DNA of 64,000 bases from Zonotrichia leucophrys gambelii (taxonomy: Eukaryota; Chordata; Aves; Passeriformes; Passerellidae): the NCBI RefSeq assembly GCF_028769735.1, contig NC_088171.1:93480912-93544911 (forward strand). Direction: 5' to 3'. The notes below the pieces were generated by a model, which was not told the origin of the DNA, did not search any database, and saw only the letters and a program-made list of their open reading frames with translations. The translations under genes and the position numbers were made by a program. Below are positions 53,410 to 63,598 of this stretch, piece after piece. How positions within the stretch are numbered: position 1 is the first letter of the stretch; every line of letters begins with the position of its first letter.

Positions 53410-53704
53410 AATGCAAAGATTTATTTATCAATTTTCATGCATCATGTCAGACCAACTGATAAGAAAGATATTTACACAACAGTTGAAATACACAGTATTT
53501 GCGTTTCCTACAGGCAACTACATGCAGCCTGTAGTAAATTTTCCATGCAGTATTCAGATACTCCTCCCACTGCTACATAATTCCAGTTAAAAATACCAAC
53601 ATCTGTAATGCTCCCACAAGAGTTTCTGTACCTGAGGTTTAGTATGTCCTTTCAAGAGGAAGTCTGCAATTAAAAGCCACATACAAAAGCCTATTTAAAG
53701 GTTG
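53410..53704 (-). other. GMNN: GMNN 3' untranslated region (proximal form)
   Basis: Non-coding sequence after the stop on the minus strand. An AATAAA (plus-strand TTTATT at 53420-53425) gives a 3' UTR of about 290 nt. A second AATAAA on the minus strand at 51696-51701 could give a form of about 2 kb. Confidence 0.6.
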
Positions 53705-53908
53705 TCATTCCAGTTGCAAATGGCTTGCTTCCTTTGAAGGAAGATCTGATCTATTCTCCCTTAAACCAGACAATACTTGTGATGGCTCTTCTTCAGAAGG
53801 ATGGTCTGCCTCATCTCCACAGTTGTGCTCTTCATTTTCCTGTCTGGATTCCTCTAGAGCCAGACTCTCCAGTGTCTCAAGATTGTCAGGCGCTTGCCCA
53901 GTTAGCCT
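53705..53908 (-). CDS. GMNN: GMNN last coding exon (residues 162-228)
   Basis: It encodes [20 protein letters not shown] and an acidic tail with [18 protein letters not shown]. The stop is TGA at 53707-53705. Acceptor on the minus strand tttctttgtag. RL after the preceding IE matches the human IERLNGE region. Confidence 0.95.
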   Translation of the reverse strand, partial: RLTGQAPDNLETLESLALEESRQENEEHNCGDEADHPSEEEPSQVLSGLRENRSDLPSKEASHLQLE

Positions 53909-56900
53909 CTACAAAGAAACAGAAGACAGCAAATTTAATATTTTTCTACTTAATAACTATGAAATAGTGAAATAAGATTCTGCGTATGAAATTAAGCCAA
54001 CTAATTACCTTCATTGGGAGGTTATTGATATAATCAAAGCATTCCTCAGTTACAAAAATCTTAAGATACAAGTTCAACTCAAATTACTACCTCTTAACTT
54101 GCAAACCACATTTACTTGTTCAGTTTTCCTTAGGTTCTTCAGTAGGACAGGTTTCATCTCATGCAAAACTAGTTCCCAAGTTAAGTATTTACTATAGTAC
54201 CCTATAGGTTTAATTTTAGAAAACTTACTGTACAACCAATTTACTCCATTTTTAGTTAGAGATGATAAAGCTATATTAAGTCAAGATGAGCTTTAAGATC
54301 CAGAAGTATCTAGCACTTGATCAACCTAGAAGTTCCTCACCTAACCCAACCTAAGGAAGATAAACAGGACTGTGAAGAGGCTGGTTTTGAAGCTTCTGGT
54401 TGTTTGATGGATCCCTTAAGGCTCATTTATGCCTCAGAAGGGAGCAGCTTAGAATTAATAAGTGATCCTAACTTTTGAGAAACAGTAGAGAAGTTCCCAA
54501 CTATATTAGTCCAACTCCTCAAGTAATGTAATTTCTGCCAGCAGATTTATCACTAATAAGCAGTACTCCCCAAACCCCAAAAAATTTCAAGTGTAGCAAA
54601 GCAGTCTTTCAAGGCTGAGCTAAATAACTGCACTAACTGAAAAGTAACTTGATGAAATTTAATTCTTGATTACACAAGTTACTTGAATAATATTGCATTT
54701 TGTTTCCACCTCTCAGTTTAGCCATCACAGACTCAAAGTATTTGCCAGGCACCCAGCTTAATTCCTGCAAAAAACAACCTGAAAGCCACAACATCAAGGC
54801 TCCACACCTATCTATGTATTTATCACAGCTTCAGAGGCTCTTACAAAAAAATCCTCTGCCGCTGAAGGAGCCATGGAATTAGTGGCTACAACTACTCATC
54901 CCAAGGAACTCTGAGAGGGAGCTGTTAGGAAATTTGAGTTTATGAACCCTAGAGACTCTGTGTACAGCCCCTTTTTGGGCAGTGAAACTGTGCCTTGACA
55001 AGAAAACCTTCACCTTAAAGAGAATGGTGCTCCCTCTCACTGCTCTATTTTGTGACTCTGTTTCAAGTTCAGTTTCTCAAAGGACATAGCCAGTACCAAC
55101 CTATTAAGCACATGAATTTAAGTCGTCCCAAAAAACTGAAAAATCAACTTTTCCTTCCCTTATCACAATCTGCAATATGCAAATCCTAATTCTGTTAAGA
55201 GAGTAGGTTGAATTGCTCCTTCTGAAAACATCCATCTTCATATTCTCACTACTCCTAGGTTCTAAGATGGGAAAAATTAATCCCCTAGAAGGAGCTTTTT
55301 GACTCTAGAATAAGAGTTATCCTGCAGTAAACAGGTCAGAGAGCAATTTAAAATGAAAAGTCATGTGAGCACATATAACAGAAGTCATGATTCATTATAA
55401 ATACTTTGGCTGGTTTCTCACTGGTTTGTTCCACAACATTAACTGGAAATTACTTTGAGTACCTCAATCACACTGGTCATATAATGCACATGCTCAGCAA
55501 GGGACATCAGCTCTTCATTTTCTTCTTTTAGACGGGCAATTTCACCATCCTTCTGCTCGATTTCCTTGTGCAGCTGAGTTCAAATAACAAAATGTTAGAA
55601 GAGGAAGACAACAGCCAGGTAACCTTAGCAGTTAGGCATCTTTGAGTACCTACCTTTTCATTTTCTTGAAGCACTTCATACAGAGCCTTCCTCCTCTCTT
55701 CAGCCACTTCTTTCCAATACCGAGATGAAGGATCCCCTGAATTTAAGAGGCTACATTAAGTCTGTGGTAAGACTGACTTCTTCAGAGCACCTTAAGATAT
55801 CCAACTTGTATTCAAGTGTTCTATGAGCAGTGATACTAAGCACTCACTCTGTATAGTGTTTTCAAAGATTAGTTGCAGAACTACAAGTAGTGACACAAGC
55901 TCACAGGGAACAGGTCCTACACTGCATTAATGGCTGCAGTGCCTTCAGGAAGGTGCCTCAAGCATGGCAGCAGGCTCTGCAAGATGGCCACATCTGCAAA
56001 TGCTGCTCTGAACATGCACTTTGTGGGAGACAGAAGTGTTACTTCCAAGTCACCGTCCACACTGTTCTGAGAAACTGCACAAACAACACGCTGTGGCAGA
56101 ACAGGCTTTCATTTCAACTTAATTATCAGTCACTGGAAAACTTATAGCCCAGCCAAAATAACAAACTACAAGACTCCTTAACACTGCTGCACACAATGCT
56201 TCTCAGCTTCTGGTTATCATGAACTCCTTCCTAAATACTACACATCGATACTTTATTTAATATCGAGGATAAGTATCATCAACTCATGCTAGACATCACG
56301 AAAAACCCACAAAGCCCTTATCTAAATGACAAAGGAAATATGTTTCAACTAGCACTCCAACAGCAGCATAGCATTTAAAGTGCAAGAAAACATTTCAGGA
56401 ATTACCACATACCTTTCATCATGAGATCTTCAGCCTGAATGACATCATTCTCATTCTCTTGCTCCTTGTCCACAGACACCTCAGCTTTAGAAGCCTTTGA
56501 GGCAAATTTGTTATTCCAGAGCTTCCTTCTGACCGAAGATTTCTTCTGCATAAAACATGGCCAGGTTTAAGTTTAGAGCAACATCTCAGCCTACACAAAA
56601 ATACAAACTTCTAAGCCTGCACACTCATGGCTGCAAGTAAATCTCCAAGTCCTGCTTTCTTCAAATTATAGTTCTAGTTTAAACATCTTCCTTAATACCC
56701 AAAGAACTCAGAAATTGCTAGGTTTAATAATGTTTATTACTAGAACAATAGATAGCTTGTGTCACTCTAGTTAGCACATTGTATTTTTTTTCAAATATAT
56801 TAGTTTTCAGTTACCAGCTCAAAAGCACTTCACTATAACTAGAAATAATTCCATATTTACAAATTATCTTTTAGTTTATACCTCATTATGCCTGCCAACC

Positions 56901-58709
56901 AGGTTACCAGCTGCTGAAGGCTGGATCATTTTAAGAGTCGGTCTTCGGGCAGCACTGCATGGGCTGTCAGTGAGGTACTTCTGAAAAGACAGAAATGGGT
57001 CAGACAGCAGCCACTCTTCTTTACATCAACTGAAAATTAGGAATCCATCATGCTTCCATTAAGGTAACACAATTCATCTTTTCAAGACAAAAAAAAAAAA
57101 AGACACTGTAGTCTATATTAAGGCTTTTGTAAGGAAAGGGATCTAATTATTTCTACCAGAGATAGATCTTAATCACATGAAGCTATGGTCAATCCATCCC
57201 TGCCTCTTAGGAAACATTACCTTTCATAAAAGAACTTCAGCAGAAATCTGATTAGATTTCAAGGCCAGTGACTTTAGCTGGACCCCTCAAACTTTGAGTT
57301 TGAGAGCAGCAGTCTCAGACCCTTGGGGACAGGGACAAAAGTGATTGCAGTTGCACGGTTAGGTGGTAAAAGGCACATCAGGCAGTAGCTGTTTTTGTAA
57401 CCTGTGAACACACCAGCAAACAGTGTTCATTTAAATAGACGTGTTACTTTGATTATCCATTAAAATGGATCAAAAGTTTCCTTGCTCCCATCCAGAGAGG
57501 CTATTGTTTTGTCTAACCAGTATGTTTATCACCCTTGCTATCATGCATAAATGCCTCTCTCCTGCATCAAAGCTTTCTGACTGGGTTGGTTACACTGCCA
57601 CCACGGGATAGCAAACAATGGCAGACAACCAAGCGAGAGCAGCCAGGACACAATGCCACGCCAGCGTGAGAAAGTCACCGATTCACACCGTGCTTCACAG
57701 GACAAGAGCTCGCCTTTCCCACGGTAGTTCCTGCCACCAATTATCCTACTGTTCCACTAAAGGACAAACATTAACTGCTGTGGGAACAGGAATCACACCG
57801 TGGGGCAGACACTGCTTGCTGTTACTTAGGATTAGAGTTAGCTATACTCTGCCAAGAAATTATTGGCCAATACTCAAGTTAACCCACTGAAAGTGCAAAA
57901 AGCCACACCGAGCAATTCATACCCTAGAGACACCATGGGACAAGAGTGCCATAAATCAGACTTATCAATTGGCAATTTTCACTAATACCTGAAGCTTCCA
58001 TTCCAGTCACTATGGGTCATCATACAAGAGCCACTAGCCTCTATTTTATACACTTTTGTACCATTCTGATTAGGGCCTACATTAAAAGATTTACCAAGAA
58101 AAGTTACTAAAGTTTGTACCTAATCAGTTAACTCTTAAAAACTTAAACTGTTTAAGCATTTCCACCAATTCCAAGGCAACTATTATTCACAAAGGTGACT
58201 TTAGAAAGTGAATTGCCTGCTTGAATACCTCCGTTAAAACACGTCCAACACAAGGCAGACAGTACTCTTCAGACGTTCCCACCCATAAAGAACAGCCTAC
58301 AAAACCTACCCTACAACCCCCCTAAGCATAAGCCAGACAGATTCAGTAAGCAAAGGCACATAGTCAGGACAAACAAACCAAACCAACCCTGAAAAACTAA
58401 ACGGAGAGACAGTAAGCTCAGTGTTAAAGTAAAAAGGACTTGCTGAGCAATAGGAAAAAAAATAGTCATAAGCACATAGACCCAAGCAGGACAGCATGTT
58501 CCCAAGCCACAATGTCTGCCAGGAGGTTATTCAAGCCAAATGGACATAAGCCAGGTGGAAGCACATTGCAACAGATCCCTTTATATTCCTTCAGTGGACA
58601 GAGAAGCTTGTGTCACAGAGAGGTACTAGCTTCAAGGCTTGAAAGCCTATACCTGCAAAGATCCTGAGGACTTCTCTGCGGTCAACTTCTGTTTCATTTT
58701 GGAATTCAT
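53705..58709 (-). CDS. GMNN: GMNN, geminin, DNA replication licensing inhibitor; 6 coding exons
   Basis: Geminin binds CDT1 from S to M phase and stops MCM re-loading at origins. APC/C destroys it at mitotic exit. It also interacts with chromatin and transcription factors (family knowledge). The six coding exons join with consistent phases: 57+99+133+83+111+204 nt, giving 228 residues against 209 in human. Visible parts: start MNSKMKQK; a destruction-box-like RPTL at 32-35 followed by KMIQPSA; a basic segment about 53-75; [20 protein letters not shown] leading into the parallel coiled coil (about 102-161, with [19 protein letters not shown]); and a Glu-rich C-terminus ending HLQLE. The ATG at 58709 matches the human start. 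A possible upstream in-frame ATG in exon 1 is treated separately. It is convergent with RIPOR2, as in human. Confidence 0.97.
55463..55573 (-). CDS. GMNN: GMNN coding exon 5 (residues 125-161)
   Basis: It encodes [20 protein letters not shown] and [16 protein letters not shown], the core of the coiled coil that dimerises and contacts CDT1. Acceptor gaactcag; donor GTACTC, weaker than usual. Confidence 0.96.
55654..55736 (-). CDS. GMNN: GMNN coding exon 4 (residues 97-124)
   Basis: It encodes [20 protein letters not shown] and EVLQENEK, the CDT1-contacting helix preceding the coiled coil. Acceptor taaattcag, donor GTAGGT. Confidence 0.96.
56413..56545 (-). CDS. GMNN: GMNN coding exon 3 (residues 53-97)
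   Basis: It encodes [20 protein letters not shown] (basic, nuclear-localisation-like) and then an acidic linker with [19 protein letters not shown]. Acceptor ttttatgcag, donor GTATGT. Confidence 0.95.
56882..56980 (-). CDS. GMNN: GMNN coding exon 2 (residues 20-52)
   Basis: It encodes [20 protein letters not shown] and [13 protein letters not shown]. It carries the destruction-box-like RPTL and the conserved KMIQPSA block. Acceptor cttttcag, donor GTATAA, phase 0 at both ends. Confidence 0.96.
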
Positions 58710-58717
58710 GAGATCAA
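58653..58717 (-). CDS. GMNN: GMNN first certain coding exon (residues 1-19; ATG at 58709)
   Basis: The acceptor ctcttgcag is followed by ttgatctc and then ATG, encoding [19 protein letters not shown]. Donor GTATAG. The eight nt before the ATG contain no stop in the frame used by the candidate exon 1. Confidence 0.93.
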
Positions 58718-58809
58718 CTGCAAGAGAAAAACACTAAAATTAACACAGCATCCCTCTACTCCTGAAGTTCGGGAAACACTAGCTAGAGACCATTATAATT
58801 TCGTATTAC

Positions 58810-58890
58810 CGGCCTTCATGGCTGCCGTGAGCAGTCAGCCACGCACGGCGCGGTCAGCGGGCCCCTGCAGAGCCCTCCCGGGGCTGCACC
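58810..58890 (-). other. GMNN: Candidate GMNN first exon with an in-frame upstream ATG
   Basis: On the minus strand, GCAGCC|ATG (58819-58817, strong Kozak context) is followed after ten coding bases by a donor (GCCG|GTAATA, GT at 58809-58808). Splicing across the 92-bp gap to 58717 gives MKAVDL joined in frame to MNSKMKQK. The exon's 5' end is inferred to lie in the CpG island, just downstream of an E2F-like ttcccgcc on the minus strand (58902-58909). Confidence 0.45.
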
Positions 58891-59650
58891 GAGACACGAG
58901 CGGCGGGAACGCACAGCGCGGAGCGGCCTTCCCGCAAGGCCGGCGGGGTGTCCCGGGCGCACACCGGGAATGGCTGTGGGGAACGGGGCACTCACCCACA
59001 CCATCCCCCGGCCCTGTTCCCGCCAGGCGAGCCCGCAGTGCTGGCGGGGCTGTCCCGGGCGCACACCCGGAGCGGCTGAGGGGGGAACGGGGCACTCACT
59101 CACACTATCCTCCTGCCCCGCTCCCGCCCGGAGCTCGCAGTGCTGGCGGGGCTGTCCCAGGCGCACACCCGAAATGGCTGTGGGGAACGGGGCACTCACC
59201 CACACCATTCCCCCGGTCCCGCTCCCGCCAGGCGCTCGCAGGGCCCCTCCCTCCCCGCGCGCCGCCGCGGCCAATAGGGGATAGCGAGGCAGGAGCCCGC
59301 CAACACCCAAACTCGGCCACGGAACCTCGCGGCCCCAACCCACCGCCGGTGGCAGGGGCTCAGCCGAGACGGAGAGCGGCCCCTTCCCGCCTCTCCTCGT
59401 CCTTCCCGCCCCTCCCCCGGCCCCAAGGCCCCGCTCACCGGCGGCCGATCCCGCGCGGACCCCGCAGCGCGCGCTCGCACACACAGCCGCCTTCTCGTGC
59501 CCGGCGCGCCGCTATAAGGAGCGCGCCGGCGGTCACGTGAGGCCGGGGCACTCTCCGAGCCAATGGCGGGCCGCGCTCCCCCCGCCCCGCGCGTCGCGGC
59601 CGGCGCTGAGGGGGCGCGCGCTGCTGCGCGCTGTCCTGCGGGGTTTGGTT
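58830..59650 (-). promoter_or_regulatory. GMNN: CpG island, GMNN promoter
   Basis: A sharp block of very high GC and CpG content at the 5' end of GMNN, falling to AT-rich DNA on both sides. It holds an E2F-like site (58902-58909), expected for a gene switched on at G1/S; a CACGTG E-box (59534-59539); a CCAAT box (59560-59564); and a TATA-like ctataagg on the plus strand (59512-59519). A second possible exon-1 donor, GTGAGC on the minus strand, is at 59438-59433. The start site cannot be fixed from sequence alone, and divergent transcription is possible. Confidence 0.85.
58942..59243. repeat. Three-copy GC-rich minisatellite, unit about 100 bp
   Basis: Copies start at 58942, 59043 and 59145, each with ggcggggctgtccc (or close), gcgcacaccc, ggaacggggcactcac and a C-rich end. 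The first two spacings are 101 and 102 bp. Each copy has GTGAGT on the minus strand (58995-58990, 59099-59094, 59199-59194). The long GC-rich frames on both strands here are a consequence of the repeat and base composition. Confidence 0.9.
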
Positions 59651-60379
59651 GCTTCTGGCTTTTGGGTTTGATTTTTTGTTTTGTTTTACTGATAAAGGAC
59701 TTGTGCCAGATCAGATTTAATCACGTCTCCCCTTATTCTCATCACTCCTGCCTAAACAAGGTACAACCTGCAGAACCGGGGAAGGAAATTAGCAGTGTTA
59801 AGCCACAATAACTGCTACACAACACTAATTTTGCGCATGATATAGACAACAGCTCTTATTAGTTATGCCTCAGGCGTGCTGTTAAATTTGTTAGAAGCCA
59901 CTTGACAGTTATATTCTTGCAAATATTTGCACATTTATCTTTTATTTATACTAATAGTATCTTCTGCTGACTTGTGAATAAACAGTTTGTTGAGTTAAGG
60001 ACATATTCCTTATAATCAAGGTCTCACAGAACAGCTACCAACATTTTTCCCAGGCAATATGATGGAGCTAATAGAAATTAGAATAATTACAGAGAGAAGC
60101 ATTTATTTAGCCTGCCATTCTGTAGGTCTCCTGTTTGGAAATAAATTCTGTGGCACTTATGAGAATGTTTTAAGTAGAATGTCACGGTCCGATGAAAGCA
60201 AGAAAGGCAGAACATAGAAAAAGGATGTATTAAGAAATCTTTAAACAAGGATCAGGAAATAAAGCTAATCTCTCTTGTTCAGTGTCTCATTGACCCATTG
60301 AAATTTTCATTGTCCACAATATCCTTTGGCAAGTACCTCTAAAACTCAAATAATCTTTGGTCTAAAGAACACCATCTTT
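59651..60379. other. Intergenic DNA upstream of GMNN
   Basis: AT-rich sequence beyond the CpG island with no supported exon or repeat. Confidence 0.6.
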
Positions 60380-60650
60380 TTTTTTTTCTTCTTTGAACCT
60401 GATTCCGATATTGTCACTTGATGTCCCCAGTCCTTGTACTGGAAGGGACAACAAACAACCTGCCCTCATCTAGGCCACTGTTACACAGACTCCTCTCCAG
60501 TTCTCTCTCCCAGGCATACTTAGCCATGCCAGACATGAAAGCTCTTCCATCTTCCTGCTCTTCTGCGAACTGGATGGCATTTGATTTGCCACTGCTGAAC
60601 ACTGGGCTGGCATTTCGGTGGAAAAATCTGCCGTAACTCTGAGATCTTAT
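60380..60650 (-). repeat. Remnant of an old CR1/L2-like LINE
   Basis: On the minus strand the phrase 'ttccagtacaaggactgggg' followed by acatcaagtga resembles the 3' part of CR1/L2-group LINEs, where a similar 'tactagaactaggggacac' phrase recurs. Heavily decayed. Identification is from memory of the motif, not from a search. Confidence 0.4.
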
Positions 60651-60689
60651 TCTTGAGTGATGGTCAGTTCAAAGTTTTTCATTCAATGT

Positions 60690-60880
60690 GTGAAATTAGG
60701 GTATTTTTTCTTATGCATATTTTTTGATGTTTATCTGCATTGAATTTCATTGCTGTATTTGCCCATCACTCAATTCCATGATGTCCTGCAGTTTTTCAGT
60801 CAGGTCCCTTCTTGTTATTTTGAATAGTACAGTATCATAAGCAAGCTGTCACCTCAGTAAACTTTGTCTTTTATACAGCA
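60690..60880 (+). repeat. Ancient amniote interspersed repeat fragment
   Basis: The run 'tttatctgcattgaatttca' followed by a 'tgcccatcactcaattccatgatgtcctgcag' like segment (shown only in part here) resembles an old repeat widespread in sauropsids. Family name uncertain. Confidence 0.4.
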
Positions 60881-61382
60881 AATGAAAATAACACATGCAG
60901 AAACGTCATCTAAATTAACATTGTTCTGTTAGAGTACTAAAAAAAAAACTAATGCTATTAGGTTAGTTTAATTTTTGTTGATTCTGGAAGGAAATTTGAA
61001 ATGTCCAGGTTTCAAAACACCAGCAGGTATGTGTAACTGGTTATATATGCACACAAATCCTACTCACATTGAATGTCCTTTCAGAAAAATCTTGATACAG
61101 GTAGTGCCTACATGACCATAATATAAAACGTTCCTATTTTTACATTTTATCTTTTCTTATACAGAAATTTAAAAAACCAATAAAAACGATACAAAACATT
61201 TAAATTAGATGCATGCATCAATTTCTATCATAAATAATACTTAAGAGGCACTGTGTGCATTTTATGGCTGTGATATATAAATTGGATGTCTTGTAAATAC
61301 TATGTTTTCAAATGAAAATTTTCAGACATTACCTTCTCAAAATTCAGGTTTAATTCATAAAAAAAAATAAATTCAGGTGGAT

Positions 61383-61646
61383 TTACAGTTCAGAAGTGGA
61401 ATAACTGCTTTTGGAGATATTGTAATTGGAAGGGTCCAAGGTAATGGGAGATGGTTCTGATGTGACAGTCTTGTTTGTTTTTTCTCTTAATTTGTTCCTT
61501 GCTGGAGGCATACAATCTGGAGGTTTATTACAAAGCTGCCACTCCTTCAATTTATCCAGCTGAAGAACGTGTCCTCTTACGAACCACCATGTCCCAGAGT
61601 TCAGTCTCTTCAGTTCAGAAAGGTTTGTAAAGAACCCCAACACCAT
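61383..61646 (-). CDS. Uncharacterised 87-codon frame, possible terminal coding exon
   Basis: The frame reads MVLGFFTNLSELKRLNSGTW, continues through KLKEWQLCNKPPDCMPPARN and ends SKSSYSTSEL with TAA. The composition (two adjacent Trp, two Cys, CPP, a Ser/Thr-rich tail) looks more protein-like than other frames here. On its 5' side are two acceptor-like AGs (minus strand ctctcag and ttctttctgag), so it could be a last exon. An ATTAAA lies downstream on the minus strand. I recognise no gene, and it does not match C6orf62, the expected neighbour. A chance frame is quite possible. Confidence 0.25.
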   Translation of the reverse strand: MVLGFFTNLSELKRLNSGTWWFVRGHVLQLDKLKEWQLCNKPPDCMPPARNKLREKTNKTVTSEPSPITLDPSNYNISKSSYSTSEL

Positions 61647-62559
61647 CTCAGAAAGAACACTGAGAGTTTATTATTAGAAGATTATTCATAGCCTTAATTG
61701 TGGGAAACCAGTATAACGATATAAAAACCTCAAAAAAAAAAGTAAAAAAAAACCGTATCCAGGTCATTTATATTACAGTAATATATTATTACTGTAATAA
61801 TTCCCCTTTTGTAGCTAAAGTTCCAAATTTTAAGTTGAACAGGGATTATGACATTTTTACATGCAAAAATCTGTCAATCCAATGCTAGCAGAATACATTT
61901 TTCTTCGGACTGAGTGCAACATAATGCATTTAAACTTGTTTGTTTCATAAAAAAATAAAACCCTCTGTCATGAATACTTATGACTATTTGCACTTCAAGT
62001 GAGCCTAAGCAAACACACCGAGGTTTCCCATAGAACTCAGCCAATTTGTTAGATCATTCACGGCAGCAGAGAATGTGTACTTTCTAGAGCTTTTGTATTC
62101 CATTGCTGTTGATAAATGTTATCAGTTTTTACAGCAAATGACAACTTGGAGGACTTCATGTGCCTGAGAACGTGGGAATAGTTGGGTCTCCGGCAGCTTG
62201 GGAGTTCTGTATTGCTGACATGCCAGTGTGTGGAAACTTCCTAAGCATTGCAGAGGGACAGTCTGGACTTGGCCGTCTGAATGAAGTGCTGGCAAGGACG
62301 AATTTGTACTTGACAGTCACACTGCCTTTTGTCAAGGCCCTTTCTGTACTCTGCAGATAATCATCTAACTCTGGGCTGCCTAAGGACTCTTTATTACCAC
62401 CTGCCCCATTAAGTACAGGTAAACCTCATTGTGATTTTTAAAAATTTTGTGTACTATGTAATTACATAAATACCATAAAAGAGGTTCTGTTTGTTCGTGT
62501 TTACTGTAAGCACTGCCTGTAAGTGTTTGGGATGCAGAGGAGCAGCCAGGGAGAGGGCC

Positions 62560-62930
62560 AGGGAATGTCTCACCGCACTCCTGCCCCGGCCGCAGCCCCG
62601 AAAGGGCTCGGGAAGGAAGCCCCGAGGCCGCCTTTGGAATCCCCGACCCAGTTAAGACCCGTGGTTCTCGGGGTCCCTCGCTGATGTTCTCCTGACCCTC
62701 CCTGTCCGATATTTATTCCAGGGATGAAAGGGCTCCCCGCAGTCCGCAAGGTGACAGTAGGTGGCAGCGTGGCACCACGCTTCCCCTCCCTCCGCCTCTG
62801 GCTTTTCCGTCGTGCTTCGTGTGCTACCGACGAGAAATTCACGGTTTGTCTTCTTTTCCTTGCGTTAATCGGCACGGAAGGCTGCATGCTAGTGAAACTC
62901 GTGGGTTATGTACGCGGCGCAATCCAGGTA
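62560..62930. promoter_or_regulatory. Short CpG island, candidate promoter
   Basis: About 30 CpGs in 370 bp inside AT-rich DNA, a density typical of promoters. No exon is certain. Possible plus-strand donors are AAG|GTGACA at 62751 and CAG|GTATAA at 62928. In human the next gene beyond GMNN is C6orf62, transcribed divergently, so this could be its promoter with the coding part outside the window. It could equally serve a minus-strand transcript ending near 61.4 kb. Confidence 0.45.
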
Positions 62931-63574
62931 TAATTCATAAGGCCGACTGGGTTTTGGTGATGGCCACTGTTAATAATTAGATCTCTCCAGAGAGTACACA
63001 AATTTCATGTGTTAGAACAAAAGATTGTCCTGTGAACCGTGATCCTGAGTGCCTCAGAGGTGAAAAGTTAAAAGAAAAATCTGCATCTCACCTGGTTATT
63101 TTTTTCCCTAGTTGAGTACTGAGTGAGCCACTAAAACATCCTTTAAGATATTGTGAGGTCCTAACCCACAGCTTCAAAAAAAGTTTATAAAAGTGCTTTA
63201 AGATTCAAAAATTAAACATGCTCTATAAAAGCTATAAATTAAGCTAAAGCTGCTGTTGACTGCAAGTATTTAGTAGAATATTATTTACAGAATGAACAAA
63301 TAAACCAAGTTTTTTCAAATTTTGTCCTTATTCTTGCAAGCATCTGCTGATTAAAACACAAAACCTACATTGTTTAAGACCAGTACCTCACATGCCCAAG
63401 AACTTATGTCCCATTTTAAGACCACAGCCCCCTGAAACTAGAAGGTGGGACATAAGGAAGTGCCAAATGAAGGTTAATATTGTAGCAACAGGTGTGCGGT
63501 GGTGTGCTGCTTTTGGCAGGGGTAGAGTCAATTTTCTTCTGTCCACTGCTGTCCATCACAAGAAGCAGACAGTG

Positions 63575-63598
63575 GTGATTCTATGATTCTGTGATTCT
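63575..63598 (+). repeat. Three tandem octamers of CR1 3'-end type
   Basis: gtgattct, atgattct, gtgattct in tandem is the characteristic terminal repeat of avian CR1 elements. The upstream sequence is not clear CR1; the segment tagagtcaattttcttct just before it recalls an avian LTR, so this may be a composite remnant. Confidence 0.5.

Noticed and set aside
58816..59540. Overlapping long GC-rich frames on both strands (222 codons minus, 240 codons plus)
   Set aside because: Low-complexity Arg/Pro/Gly/Ala translations caused by the CpG island and the tandem repeat. No family resemblance, and open on both strands at once.
62570..62933. Frames of 105 (minus) and 69 (plus) codons in the second CpG island
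   Set aside because: Basic, low-complexity translations typical of CpG-island sequence. I keep the island as a promoter candidate but not these as genes.
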